Source of the DNA: Metallyticus violacea
Lineage: Eukaryota; Arthropoda; Insecta; Mantodea; Metallyticidae
Assembly (NCBI GenBank): GCA_030762175.1
Contig: CM060834.1
Location: forward strand, 34,377,501-34,441,500
Reading direction: 5' to 3'
Length of the DNA stretch: 64,000 nucleotides
Part shown: positions 9,177 through 21,580 of the stretch, piece after piece
Layout of the letters: each line of letters starts with the position of its first letter
Position numbering within the stretch: the first letter of the stretch is position 1
Translations under genes and position numbers: made by a program
Notes under the pieces: model-generated
The model's database searches: none
What the model was told of the DNA's origin: nothing
What the model saw: the letters and a program-made list of their open reading frames with translations, nothing else

Positions 9177-9475
9177 AACTGTTGTTAATTTGGTTTATTT
9201 ATGGACACTCTTTAATATCTCAGGCCACTAGCGTTCTATTCAATTCAGGGCATGAAACGGCAGATAAATTTCGCTCAGAGGCCTCTCTTTCAGGCTTGAG
9301 ATTCTTTTTCGTGCCGTAAATGTACGACACGGGATCCACGGCTTTACTTCCCTTCCAAAGGAAGCCATACTTGGGATTTTTACGCCCGAAAAAATCCATC
9401 GATCCTGGCCGGGTTTGAACCTGCGATCTTGGGTTTAGGAGGGAAGTATGGTTACCACTACACCACCAGGACCGA
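9177..9475 (-). repeat. SINE-B copy with 9-bp target duplication
   Basis: The minus strand starts with a tRNA-like head ('tggtgtagtggtaacca' A-box and 'ggttcaaaccc' B-box), followed by the body 'gtaaagccgtggatcccgtg', 'cgtacatttacggcacg', 'ctcaagcctgaaagagagg' and a 3' end in 'ataaataaacc'. It is flanked by 'caagcatgg' at 9168-9176 and 9476-9484, a perfect 9-bp duplication consistent with LINE-mediated insertion. Confidence 0.88.
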
Positions 9476-9484
9476 CAAGCATGG

Positions 9485-10696
9485 TATCATGAACCTCTCC
9501 ATATTTAGAAATGAATGTTTTGTTATTGCACTTTCATATGTATTAAAATATGTATACAAGTTTGGTTTACAATAGCGACTTAACCTTCTCCATCAGCTCT
9601 GAAAAATTTTATCATCACGAAACTGGAACATTTTATAGATTTGATATTTTCATTAATATCTTCTAACTTGACAAATCTAACTTGAAACAGTGTTTTAAAA
9701 TGTATGTTACTTGTATATTTAAATAATTGTTAGCTTTGTATTCAGAAAAAAATAACACAGTAGCCTGAAATGTCCCCAACCTCAGCGACCAAACACATAG
9801 GAATTTTTCCCTCTAAGTCATCTCTTTTTGATATGTAATGTTCAAAAACATTTTAAAAATACATTAACGAAAGGCATTCAGCCGCTATATTGTATTTCAC
9901 CATCACTGCAATGTACAGCCAGTTTCCATCACCATCGCGGCTGAAAGCTCATGTCACTTGGAAACAAAAGAAGGTGAATGTTGCGTTGATGGCGGTTTGC
10001 GAGTGGAGGAATAAGAAACGCCGTTCAAGCTGCGCTAAACATTGATCAGAACATACAAAATCCATTATGTGGCCTTCGCAGCTCCAGTTTTAATACGCGA
10101 AAGGCCATTAGAAAGCCATTTACCAGAACCAAGAGGACTTGATTGGAATAAAAAACAGAAAAAGGATAGAAAATGTGCCAGAAAGGTTCAAGCTGAAAGC
10201 TTGCGAAGTTGAAAGAATTTTATTATACATAGAAGGCCTTTGTGTTCCGTAACTCTTAGCTCGCCTTACTTGCATTACTTTGCAAATAAAATGTACGTAT
10301 ATAGACCTAAAACCTAGGAAAATGACGTCAGTGAATACTCACAAAAAGAGAGAGAACGTTCATAGAAATTTGAATTACAATTATTCGTATATACGTGTTG
10401 CAGAATAATTTATTAATAACGTCGCCTTTAATTTTTTTCACTCGTTCTGTGATTAAATGCGCTTCTTCTATTTTGAACAATAGCTGATAACATTTCTCTT
10501 ACACTAATCAACGGCATATATGATTGGTCACGCATTTTCAAATCGTTCACTCAACTTGCCAAGGTTTTCAATATCGTAAACCAGATTCTTTAAATATAGA
10601 TATTTTACTATCCAAATTAATTGTGAACAGATTTTCTCAAAAAGATATCACTATTTCACTACATGTTCTAAATTTTTTAGAAGTAAATAATCCTGA
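9485..10696. other. No recognisable feature
   Basis: AT-rich sequence without recognisable reading frames. The 9890-10210 part is less AT-rich but has no identifiable content. Confidence 0.5.
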
Positions 10697-10697
10697 A

Positions 10698-10746
<49 letters not shown>

Positions 10747-10764
10747 GTTATTATTATTATTATT
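10697..10764 (+). repeat. (ATT)n microsatellite
   Basis: About 22 ATT units with one TTG interruption. The poly-Tyr frame that crosses it is an artefact. Confidence 0.95.
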
Positions 10765-11238
10765 TTCTCCTTCCAGGAGATATGCAAAATATGCTGCTGC
10801 AATCATGTACATAAAGGTGAATATGCCACAGCGTGCGAGTGTGAGGAGAGCGTAAATACCGCCTTAACCTCTGAGGGATTCATATTAAGTGTGTGATGTA
10901 TGAACAAGTGTTCTGTCTAATGTTACCAGTTTCGTGTAGACAAGAAATTCAATAGTTGGGTCGTCGTTAATTTATAATCACGGAGTTTATTTATGACGCC
11001 CTGCATTTCCAGACTATATATTATTGAAATAACCTTGATACTTACAGTATGAATGACGTTTGCCTTTGAAAACAGTATTCCATAAACGACTTAATAAAGT
11101 TTATAAAATTAAAGCAATATTTCATTACTTTTGTGGACAGAAAAAAAAAATGTTGCAACTTTTAAATATGTTCATTGTATTTTAAAAGTCTTATGAACTT
11201 AATTCAAAAGATAGAACTGCTCTCAAAAACACCCCTTC
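10765..11238. other. No recognisable feature
   Basis: AT-rich, ends in the 5' target duplication of the next SINE. Confidence 0.5.
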
Positions 11239-11502
11239 ACCGCCATATAGGCCGAGGTCGTTGAGGCACGGACTCAGCGGGAGGTCTGGGGTTCGATTCC
11301 CTGACTGAGGGTTCTCAGTCCTCGTAAATGGCAAATGCCGGGAGGTACCCTAAACTGGAAGGTTTCCTTCCTTAAAAAAAATAAAAAATAAAACAAAATC
11401 TCCAATTTATCATTTCATCTCATATATCATCAGTGTCCATCGCCTTTGATGCCTCAGCAGTAAAAACGGGCGTTAAACACCATTAAAACTAAATAAATAA
11501 AT
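11239..11502 (+). repeat. SINE-A copy with target duplication
   Basis: Head 'ggccgaggtcgttgaggcac' (tRNA-Leu/Ser-type A-box) and 'gggttcgattcc' (B-box), body 'gtaaatggcaaatgccggg', 'accctaaactggaagg', 'catcagtgtccatcgcc', and 3' end 'cgggcgttaaacacc' with a TAAA-repeat tail. 'aaacaccccttc' (11227-11238) and 'aaacacctcttc' (11503-11514) form a 12-bp duplication with one mismatch. Confidence 0.9.
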
Positions 11503-11514
11503 AAACACCTCTTC

Positions 11515-12909
11515 GCTTGTCGTATCTGAAGAAAATTAATTATCGATGGTTTTATATTTGAAAAAGAAATGTATAACATATTACATAATAATTTTAATGC
11601 AACAATAATCTGGCAAAAGACCAATTGGTTTCCAGGAAAGAAAACGCAGCTTATAAACTTTCTAGTTCAATATTGTCAGGACTAAATACATAATAAAATA
11701 CATATTGGTGAACTTTTCTGTGACCTATTAAAGCATCTGACTTTGTTAACCATGAACTTCTAATAGAAAAACCAAGTGCGTGTCAACTGGTTCATCTCCT
11801 TACTTGACAAATAAAATGTCCAGAAAACAATCAGTGTAATATTTCATGGAGTTCCATAGTGATCAATTCTTGACCCTTTTTTTAGTTTATATAAATGCTC
11901 TTTCATCGTAATTTAACAATATCAGTACTATGTTATACTTATTGGTAATATCAGGGTAGCAGTTTCTAGCAATAACTTTAATAATCTGGCGGAAAAAATT
12001 AATATGTGCTTAATGCTATTTGTAACTGACTCAAAGCTAACAAATTACCATTAAATCTAAATAAAATAAGCACCATAAAATTCATAACATACAACTCACC
12101 GATCTCGCATTATATGTAAATGTTAATAATCACGTACTAAACAAATGCAATGATACCAAATTTCTAGATCTTCAAGTTGACAAACACTTAAATTAGAATT
12201 CACATATTGAAACTACAAACTACAATCAACAGTCCATAAGCTTTGCTCATTGTACCATATTAGTTCTGAATCTACCTTCAAAACAGCTTATTATGCATAT
12301 TTTCCCTCGTTTATAAAATGTGGCGGATATCAGTTGAAAGCAAACTTGTTTTTATATTACGAAAGAAAGGGATGCTAACAATATGTGGTCCGAATAATAG
12401 AAAATCAAGTATAGATTTATTTCAAAAAAATAAAAATGTTTTAACATTTCCTTGTGAATCTAAACGAGACTTACTTTTATGAACTTTTACATTAAAATAT
12501 AAACAATTTCAATAAAAACATGCAAATACATAACATAAACACTTGACAAACGAGTAATCTGCATAAGTGCATTGCCAATTTAGTTTTTTATCATCTGAAA
12601 ATAGGGAAAGTTTGAAATCTGCTCTTACATAATATCTATGCAATAAGATCTGCTAATTAGTTGACATATTCACAAATCAGGTACAATTTTCATAAAACAA
12701 CATATGAAACATTACTGTATAGCATATGACAATGTACTGCTCTATTTGTTCTTGTGTTGAGACTTAAATATTTGTTGTTATACGTATAAGATTGAGCATG
12801 TGTATGTATATAGGATATCTGATGTCACTCCCTATTTCTAAATTGTTATAATTTCTTATTTAATGCTCCATTTTGTTAAAACTGGAGCCATTTTACTCTC
12901 CGTTCATTA
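11515..12909. other. No recognisable feature
   Basis: Very AT-rich. No open reading frame over 60 codons and no repeat partner recognised. Confidence 0.5.
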
Positions 12910-13989
12910 AGGGTGTCTTTTTATTTCACTTAATTTGAAATGCCCCTTGCCTTGAGTGTCGAATAGCACAGTAGCTCGGTATGAGACCTGGGGATCTGCG
13001 GTACGAGTACAAAGGTGGTGGAGGGCTGAACGTGGAATCTATGCACACTGAATGCAAAAACAATTAACACTTGTCATAGGAAGCTACTAACACCAGGCAG
13101 TTCGGCGATGTAGGAGATCAAGAAGATCGTCAACAGCTAGAACACCAGAGAATGTAGACAAAAGTTCGTGATATGTTCACTATAAGTCCTAAAAATCACT
13201 TTGTAAAGGACACGTGAAAATCGTCTTTCAACTTATGCAGTTTCAAAGATCTCAGCAATAGTTTCCTGACGACTATAACAGCCATATGGAGTTTGCAGAA
13301 ATTTTCTTTGACTGGAACGATGATTGGCCTGATTTTTTTTGGGAACATTCTGTGGCCTGATGAGCCAATGTTTCACATCGGTAGCTTTGTAAACAGGCAC
13401 AGCTCTCATCATTGGACACCAACGTGAATGTGTTGGAAATACACAGGGGGTCCTAAGGTGTTCTATCTCGTCTTCAACAGTTGTTGGTTCTATCTGTTAT
13501 ACTTACTAAATGCAGAAAGTTATCAGGAACTGTTTCAAGATCGCGTTTAGTCAGTAATCTCAGAGTGAAATAACTCACAGCTTCCGTTTATGCAGGATGG
13601 AGTGCCCACACATGTTGCATTTGTTGTCCGCGATTGGCTGTATGGTTATTTCCAAGGTCGTTGGATGGCAGAGGTGGTGCACATGAATGACCTGCCAGCA
13701 GCCCTAAATTAATTCTTTTGATTTTTCTATGGTAGAAGAAGAAAGTGTTCAAGAGAAAAACCCCAGAATTTGGATGAACTGAAAGCAACAATATCCGATG
13801 TTCCATGGATTTTTTAGCAGGCGATATTGTTGAATGTACCATCTGCCTTAAGGAAATGCGTTGCAGTTGCTGGGGCTTATGTAAAAATGTGGATGCCAAA
13901 CAAAACCTCAAGGAGTATGTTTCTAATATGGTTAATAAATAAAGAAATTATAATAATATAAAATATGCAATGATTTATCAGACACCCTG
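12910..13989 (+). mobile_element. Tc1/mariner-superfamily element (HTH-DDE type), decayed
   Basis: The ends carry short inverted repeats ('agggtgtc' at 12910 and 'gacaccctg' ending at 13989) next to TA on both sides. Inside, three-frame reading gives TPENVDK and VRDM (HTH domain), ILWPDEPMFHIGSFVNRH (a DE..F..G.VN motif with the first Asp), FMQDGVPTHVAFVVRDWL (second catalytic region) and KVFKRNPQNLDELKATISDV near the C-terminus. This is the transposase type that carries a DUF4817-like HTH in insects. The third catalytic motif (SPDLTPLDF-like, near 13700) is deranged: LINSFDFSM. Confidence 0.8.
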
Positions 13990-13991
13990 TA

Positions 13992-16025
13992 TATTTAAAG
14001 TAGTTCATCTCCATATAGATATCACTAATGTAACTTGTATATCTTGACTTGTTGCTCGTCTGTATTACATATTCTATCCTGTGGAATATAAATCAAATTT
14101 AATCTTACTTACTCTTTAAAAATTCATAATTCTCATACTTTTAACAACAGTTGTGCATAGTGAAAGAGTTAAAGAATTGCTTTTCTTTAGCACAAAATTC
14201 CAGGGAGAAGGCACAGTAGAGGCTGTGAATAAAACCGCTTCTGTTCCCCTTACCCAAGCAGTTTCTCCGTTTTCTAATATCCTCAGTAGAGTTGCTTCGA
14301 ATCCGAAAGTGTTTATTGAGTCGAATTGATGCCCCATCAAAAGTGAAGAAATAGAGACGTTATGACCCAAGTTGAATTTTTTGTTAGTGCCATATCCTAG
14401 TGGGATTACAGAAAGCTTCTCTTATCTGCAAGATGCAGGCGGGGCGGGAGTCTCTTCCAAAAGGCTTTATATTGCTCCCCTACCTCTCACACAACACCAC
14501 TTCCGGATTACTACCAAGCAACACCCTAAAGGAAAGCAGACGTTTTGTCGAAAATTGTAATTCCAAAGCTCCACTATATCGCTTTGTTTGAAAAAGCGGA
14601 GTTAAATTGCTGCCTGCAGCCGAAGTAATCCAAGTGTAAATTCATTAAGTAAGACATGCGCGTGCAAATTCTAAAAAGTTGGTGTGGATATTAGAAGTTA
14701 GCAAAGGATATGAAAGGGAAAGCAAATGAATGTAAGGGAAAGGGGAAGAACAGATAGAATGAGGCTCTGGCTCATTTAAAATGCGGAAATATGTTAACAG
14801 TCAAAGTGCCAAATACCAAAGGCGAAGGCCAATTTTGACCACGAATATTTATGTGAACTGTAGAAATATTATACAGTTATAATGTATTTTAGGTACTTTC
14901 ATTAAAAGTTAAAGCTTTCGCTGCAAATAGAAGGAAAAACTGTCTAAGAAGTAGGTACCAATACCAAACGTTAATGCCTTTCGATAATGCAATTGGTGCA
15001 ACGTAATCGCGGACTCTGTCGACATTCATGCATATAAAAAACGGTACTACAGGGCAGGGGTCATATTTCCTCTCTTCCGCGAAGTTTCCACACTTAAGAC
15101 TAACCTGCAAAGTAGCGCATTCCAGTAGCTATATAATTGCTACGCTCATAGCTTACCCAGCTGGAAACAAGAGAACCGCAAGTTTTCACATGACACTTGC
15201 TGGATTACAATGTATCCGCTTCGAGGAAAAAAACAATGTTGCCAACGCTTATCAGCCTGCCAGCGACACATCCTAGTAAATTCTGTTCCCTGTGTTAGTC
15301 AATCTTTGAATTAATGATTTAGAGACTTTGGGAAGCAACGGAACGTAACTGTTCGGTGTAAGACACCAAGCCAATGTTTTCCACCTAAAGCATATCGGCT
15401 GGGTGAGTAATGAGCGTGGAGGAAGAAGCATTTGCCAAAATGCATTTCTACAAGTCTAAGATAAATAAGAGAGAAAAAAGTCCTATGCCCCTTTTAATAA
15501 TCTTCATCGAGAGCTCTTGCTTTTTCAAAAGATAACAATGCCCTTTCCTCCTGGTGTAAACGCTTGTAAATAAAGCTTGTAGTTACAATGTCGATTAGAA
15601 GAGGCAGATAAAGTAAAAACCTACAAAGATAAAATTAAAGAATGTAAATTCGTTCTAAAATTCTTTTTAATTGATATACTTTCCAAATCTATGCAATGCT
15701 GTTATTTTACATTTTAGTTTATTCAAATTTCCTCTATCAAAATTGAAAACTTTTTGAAGCAATATTTCGTTTTTCTTTTCTTCTTTTTTTTTTTTTTACC
15801 ATATATGACATTCATCCATATATTATATATGAATTAGAAACGATAGCATGTAAATTTTGCCAAATTATACACTATTTTCCCTGTAACTACAAGCTCTTGG
15901 TTATGAATAATGCAATCAAATTCTTATAGTTATATACATATTTTAAGAAATATCATTCAGAAGGATTGCACTCTCTTTTTCATTTTCATGAATACATATA
16001 TAGTACAGAAGCAAGGGGATATATA
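13992..16025. other. No recognisable feature apart from a polyT
   Basis: Several 60-110-codon frames between 14100 and 15280 overlap on both strands and have no recognisable motifs. A T-rich tract lies at 15782-15797. No repeat partner was seen. Confidence 0.5.
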
Positions 16026-16027
16026 TA

Positions 16028-17247
16028 CGAAGGTAGGTCCATAAGTTTCCGACCTAATCATTTTCTAGGTGTGATAAAGACAAAAACTATATTTCACTTT
16101 TCAATACAGTTACCTTTTATAGCAATACACTTCTCACATCTTTGAATTAACATTTCAACCCTCCCCAAAATAGAGAGAAGTCTTGTCTGTAAAATAGGCA
16201 TAAACAGCATCCATCACTTCTTCGTCACACTTAAATTTCCTTCCTCGAAAGTCCTTCCTGAGTTGTGAGAAGAGGAAATAGTCGTTGGGACTGGGGATAT
16301 ATCTGGGCTGTAGGGTGGTTAGTCGATCTCCTTGAAGCTACATTTCTTCACAACTGCCTTTGAAACAAGAGGTGTGTGCACAGGCGCGTTATTGTGAAGG
16401 CGCTTTCCTTGCCTTTTCTCTTTGATGGAAGCACATAGTCTGTGCTGTAGACCAGCGTATTACTCCCCATTTACTGTGGTGTTCTTCTCCTTGAAGTCAA
16501 TGAAGAGTATTCCTTCACAGTCCCAAAAGATTGTGGCCCTGATCTTCTTGGTTGACTGAGTGACCTTGGCCTTTAGAGGCGGTGCTTCTCCGGGTTTACG
16601 CCACTCCATTGATTCTCTTTTGGACAAGGGATCATAGTAGAGGACCACAGTTTCATCTTCTGTAACAATGATTTGCAGAACTTCTCTCTCATTGCCAAGG
16701 CAGAGTTCCAAAAATGCCTGACAACAGATGACTCGTTGCCGCTTTTGGAGTGAGGAAAGAAGTCTAGGCACCCATCTTACACTAACCTTATTCATTAATA
16801 AATGTGATTAATAATTCGAAGGACTGTTGTTTTAGAAAGGCTCAACCTTGCTGCTATTTCTGTAATCTTGAGCCACGGTCTTCCATAATTTCTCCTTCCA
16901 CAAGAGCGATGTTTTCAAGAGTGAGTACCTTTAGGAGTCGACCTGCACGCTCTTCGCCTTCAATACTTTCTCAACCGAATCGAAAATGTTTGGCCCATTT
17001 TTTTACGGTAGAATATGAGGGGGATGCCTCCCCATATATACCGCCCAATCGCCGTTTAATTTCATTTGGAGTAAGTCCTTCTTTTGTGAAAAACTTAATA
17101 ACAGCTCAAAACTCCATTTTAAACATGTCACAATCTTCTACACATATCCTTCTTGATGCAACTATATCTGAGCAACTGAACACAGCGGGGCGGAGGCTAT
17201 AGCTGCAATTATTTACTTAACAGATTAAGGTATGACAGCAGATAAGG
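16028..17247 (-). mobile_element. Mariner element A, copy 2, 5' TIR lost
   Basis: The 3' TIR 'cgaaggtaggtccataag' (16028-16055), next to TA, matches the 3' TIR of copy 1 (24 of 28 positions). Similarity on the minus strand runs from there through the transposase to the sequence equivalent to 4020 in copy 1 ('ccttatct..tgtcata'), and stops. The terminal ~57 bp that should carry the 5' TIR are replaced by unrelated sequence, so this copy could not be excised. Confidence 0.9.
16130..17130 (-). pseudogene. Mariner A transposase, second broken copy
   Basis: The N-terminus reads MEF-AVIKFFTKEGLTPNEI and, later, ASPSYSTVKKWAKHF and ESIEGEERAGR. The catalytic region has VTEDETVVLYYDPLSKRESM (first Asp intact), LHNNAPVHTPLVSK (second Asp replaced by Asn) and SPDISP, then a frameshift before NDYFLFSQLRKDFRGRKF, where the third Asp is intact. 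There are stops, including one in the N-terminus and one after VNGE, and a deletion before the second catalytic block. The end MLIQRCEKCIAIKGN matches copy 1. Confidence 0.88.
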
Positions 17248-18824
17248 ATTTTGTTTTATTTTTTCTGGACATTTTCTTACTATTTTTGTGATATAAATAT
17301 TTTGTTTATGTGTACATGCTTAGGTAATGATAAACACCGAACGTTGAAAATAATATTGCCATATTTCCGAAGTTAATGTTACCCTTTAAGAGAATATTTT
17401 CTACTAATGTGTAATAACTAAACTGCAATACTGTATTTAGTTTTTGTACTGCAAAAATAAAGTAAATTACACTAAAATAATTAGAAACTAATGTGGAATT
17501 AGTGTCCTCTGATTTAACTGGACTGAAAATATAAAAATGTCATTTAACATTTTGCTTTTGTGGTGTCTTGTTTACTGTAAAAGTAGAGTGCATTTTGTGT
17601 TTTCGGAAAGAAAACTCCATTAAATGAACAACAACAATAAAACACCGCGTGCAAAGCGTAATCAACGCAATGTGCACAGCAGAAGAGTGTTTTTGCAAAA
17701 TATTTGTTTGCTCGGCAAAATCATCGACTATCCAGTAAAAAAGAAAGTGACATTTTTTGCTTTACGTGGACAACCTGTTCACTCACTATAAAATGCTGTA
17801 ATTCATTCATCAATACGATCACCAAGAGCTCTCTAGTTAATTAAATTTTGTTTCAGTTGGTATATTCAAGATCCGTTAATGCTTTTTAAACCTTTTCATT
17901 TTTTAAATGCTGATTTGTTTTATATTTTTTATTTATATGAACCAGCTTATCTATGAACCGATTGCATTTTTTTTGAAGTGACTTTAGTTGTTTTATTCTG
18001 CTAATTAAGATATCCAATGATATTGGATTTTATGTAGTTGGTTCTGATTTAAGTTAATACGGAAGAAAAAAGTTAACTTGTATAACACGAGATTCGTTAA
18101 AGAAAAGTGTTATACTAAATTAGAAACAAAATCCCTTATATTTCCAACTATTGTTATGAAATGTGAGCACAATATAAAATGAAGGAACCTTGAGTGCCCC
18201 GCTACGCCGACAGGGCCATCCGCAGACCTCCCTCCCCACCAGTCAACACCGGTTTCTAATGTCTAACATCTAAACGACAAACCACGCCCCTCGTTCACCA
18301 ACTGGCAATTGTCATGCGCACAAGACACCTGCTGAGTTCAGAACAATGGGCAACCCTCTCCAGAAAGTTTTCTCCAATAGACCAGGTGAAGCTCTACCAG
18401 TCTGGCGAATGCATCTGTGGCAGCCAATCACAAATTTCTAAATATAACGACAAGATAGTGAGGGAACAAAAGTGAGATGACATTAGATTAAAAAGAAACC
18501 TTCTCTTCCCCTCCCCAAAATGAATATTACTGTGCACTTCAAATGCTTTTCTGCCGCCATAATCGAGTTTCGCCAACTGTAGCGAGAACTCCATGTTTTT
18601 CTTTCGGTTCACTGTCTTGTGGTTTAAAAAGAATGCTTAGAAGGACGGAATACACATGACACATGAGCTTATACGATTATGTAATGCACCTCTGCGCCTT
18701 TATTGACTTTAAGTGTTTGCGAGCCATCCAGGGAAGGCTTGCTGTAATGTTTATGAGCTTTCAACCTGCAGCGTGTTTTTGACTGCATGACTGCTATACA
18801 GGGAAGTCAAGTCCCAACCGTGGG
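17248..18824. other. No recognisable feature
   Basis: Mostly AT-rich. A less AT-rich patch at 18185-18360 has no identifiable reading frame. Confidence 0.5.

Positions 18825-18873
<49 letters not shown>
18825..18873 (+). repeat. PolyA tract, 49 bases
   Basis: Uninterrupted run of A. It could be the tail of a retroposed sequence, but no identifiable body or duplication was found upstream. Confidence 0.9.
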
Positions 18874-18875
<2 letters not shown>

Positions 18876-19321
18876 GCTTTTGGTTGCTTAGAACTATGCG
18901 GTGGGTTTGAGACAACAATTATTTTTCTTTCCTCCATATGCTACTTCTAAAATTTCCGCAAAATTTTAGAGGCTGAGTCCACTTATTTTATTTTCCATTA
19001 CACAGGAATGATTAATGTATTTTGAGAAATTACTTTCATGAATAGTAGTATAATTACACTTTACATATTTAAGAACTTTTAGGATTTTGTTAATTATTGG
19101 CCTAGCTTAAATGTCCCATATTTCAACATTTGCTGCGTTTTGCAGTGTTAGCTTGTTTCTGTTTAATGTTTAATTAATTTAATTTAAAAACTAGTCTAAT
19201 GTAATAATTGCATATTTTATGTCCTTTCATGATACTCCTATATTTGCATATAAACAGGTTTTCTGCTAATTTATATCCATCTAATTTTTAAGTTTTTTTG
19301 CTCTTGTTTATTTAAATTTTT
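18874..19321. other. No recognisable feature
   Basis: AT-rich, nothing identified. Confidence 0.5.
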
Positions 19322-19335
19322 GTGATATCTTTTGA

Positions 19336-19590
19336 ATGAATGAATAGTGTTTAATGTCCGTTTTTGCTACAGAGGCGCCACAGGCGATGGACACTGGTGA
19401 TACATGAAATGGTATATTGGGAAAGGATTTTTTAAGGAAGGAAACATTCCAGGCCTAAGTTTAGGGTACCTCCATTATGAGGACTGAGGAAAACCTGGAA
19501 AAAAGCCTCAGTCAGGGAGGACGGTCCTGGCGGGATTCGAACCCCAGAACTCCCGCTCACGAATCCGCGATTTAACGGTCCTCCGTGGCG
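19336..19590 (-). repeat. SINE-A copy with perfect 14-bp target duplication
   Basis: The minus strand has the head 'ccgccacggaggaccgttaa', B-box 'gggttcgaatcc', body and 3' end ('aaacgga-cattaaacact'), then a CATT-repeat tail. It is flanked by 'gtgatatcttttga' at 19322-19335 and 19591-19604. The perfect duplication makes it one of the youngest insertions in the window. Confidence 0.93.
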
Positions 19591-19604
19591 GTGATATCTT
19601 TTGA

Positions 19605-20064
19605 TATCTATATGCTTGTCAGCATACTTTATTAGTTGATTTTCCTTAAATAATTTGAATATTTACTGTTCTTAGAAGCTTTATTATAGTCCTTAATGTT
19701 TTAAGTTGCAAGATGTCATTATTGTTAAATTTAATATTAATGCATTCATCAGTATACTTATGAAAGTTTCCTCAGATCTTCCGTATGAAATTAGATACCA
19801 AGAAAGCTTACAAATTAACACTGCCTTGAAAAAAATAAATAAAATACTGAGCAATTTTTCTTTTGCGGACCGCCCCAAGTGCAAATGGCCGCAATTGACC
19901 GAGCTCTGAAGCACTTGTCTCGTTCTCATGCTTGAAAGCCGGCCGGGGAGCTGGAGGGGATGTCAATACGTGTAAAATCTAGTAATGTATGGGCGTGCTT
20001 TTGTATGACACGTTAAGTATTCATTAGCGGCATAATACAGTATATTAATTACGTTAATGTGACT
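19605..20064. other. No recognisable feature
   Basis: AT-rich; two short overlapping frames on opposite strands at 19693-19929 are uninformative. Confidence 0.5.
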
Positions 20065-20520
20065 CAAATTACATATTCTATTCCCGAAGAGCATTCCTTT
20101 ATGATTTGTATGTGCGCAGAGAATCGTCTAGTGAAGTACGGATAATTGGTACTAGAGAGATTCCCTGATATTCCACTTGCAAATCCAAGTTCGAAGCACA
20201 GATTGGTAGTAAATTTCGTGAAACGGGAAGTATTCTTGATAAAAAGCGTACAGTACTCACAGAAAGAACGTTATATAACATTAGACATGTTCTGAACGTT
20301 CCCCTAAAATATCACTTCGACGTCTTTCTCAACAAAAGGAAATTTTATATCCCTCTGTTCAAACGGCCCCAAATCTCCAAGTCAAAACCGTACAAAATCA
20401 CTGCAGTGCAAGAACTTAAACCGGGTGACCCTGCATCTAGGAGTAGATTTCGTGAATGGATCATGAATAGCGTGAATGACACTTTATGGACATATTTTGG
20501 TTTCATCTAAGTGGGTATTT
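20065..20520 (+). pseudogene. Tc1/mariner-superfamily transposase N-terminus (DUF4817-like HTH)
   Basis: Translation shows KFRETGSILDKKRTVLTE (the V..F.E.GSV.DKKR signature), then TLYNIRHVLN, KPYKITAVQELKPGDPASR and FREWIMNSVND, ending in WTYFGFI and a stop. The RPY-I..VQ.L.P.D...R..FC.W signature is characteristic of the two-part HTH domain in front of the DDE domain of these insect transposases. The catalytic domain is missing, so this is a truncated relic. A stop and a frameshift break its beginning. Confidence 0.82.
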
Positions 20521-20905
20521 TAATTCACAAAACAACCGACAATGGAGTTCAGAAAAACGTAACTTGTTTAACGAGGAACCCCTGCATGATTAAAAGATAG
20601 GAGACCCTGTGTGTTAAAAGAAACAATTAATAGTATCAATGCATATGTAGAACATTTTGCAAACGTTTTTCTGTGAAATAACTGTTAAGGGAACGTAAGT
20701 TTGCGACTTTCCAACAGGACTCTAATGGCACATATAGCCATTCTTTGCATGCAATTCATGAAATATTCGACGAATGTAATAATTAATTAATAATTAAGAA
20801 TTATATAATATTAAGTAATAATTAAGAAAATGTAACCCTTTCGGCCCCCCAATTTAACGCCCTGCGGTTTTTGTATCTGGAGGATATTAAAGGCAAAAGT
20901 GCACA
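20521..20905. other. No recognisable feature
   Basis: AT-rich; includes an A+T-rich run at 20770-20830. Confidence 0.5.
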
Positions 20906-20928
20906 AGAGAGAGAGAGAGAGAGAGAGA
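20906..20928 (+). repeat. (GA)n microsatellite
   Basis: GA dinucleotide run. Confidence 0.9.
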
Positions 20929-21222
20929 CGCACGCATACAAACTAGATGGACTAAAATAAAATTCGTGAAGAAATTTCTTTCATTTCTAACAGCGAAATG
21001 CAGAAGGTAATAATTAATTTCATAAACCGCTGCCGGAAATGTATGGAAAATGAAAGGAGGCTGGTTCAGCATCTTCTTGCTTTCAAATGATAGGTAAATG
21101 TACCTTTTAATTGTTTAAACAATCATAGCTGAGGACTTTCGACTCCGTTCACCGCGATACCAGCTTGAACCTACATACCGGCCGTTACATATGGAGCGGT
21201 CCCGGGAAGGAAAAATCATCTA
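20929..21222. other. No recognisable feature
   Basis: Short unique-looking stretch; contains a 12-bp palindrome TTGTTTAAACAA near 21111-21122. Confidence 0.5.
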
Positions 21223-21251
21223 TGATATATATATATATATATATTTCCAGC

Positions 21252-21291
<40 letters not shown>
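21223..21291 (+). repeat. (AT)n then (CT)n microsatellites
   Basis: AT run at 21223-21245 followed by CT run at about 21255-21291. Reading frames crossing them are artefacts. Confidence 0.92.
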
Positions 21292-21293
<2 letters not shown>

Positions 21294-21554
21294 TACTCTA
21301 GCCACGTGATCAAGGACTGGGAGCGGCAATACGCACCACTATGTATCTTACAGTCTGTTGGGCTGGCTGGCAGGTTAACCAACTTAAACAAAATTAAAAT
21401 GTCAGATCAATATCGTAGCTTCAGCAGTGTTCCATAGTGCCTCAAATAGTGTTTTAAAGTGCTTTTATGCGTTTCTTACTTTAAATGTGGCACGCCTCTG
21501 TGCTATTAAGTTGTGTTAGGTTTCCATTCGAGAACTTTTTACATTCCTTTTAAA

Positions 21555-21580
21555 AAGTATATATATATATATATATACTT
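21555..21580. repeat. AT-repeat palindrome
   Basis: 'aagtatat...atatactt' is a perfect 26-bp palindrome built around a TA run. Confidence 0.85.

Noticed and set aside
11425..11445. CTGATGA and GAAA words inside the SINE-A 3' body (minus strand)
   Set aside because: The words are close together but no stem II can form between them; likely coincidence shared by all SINE-A copies.
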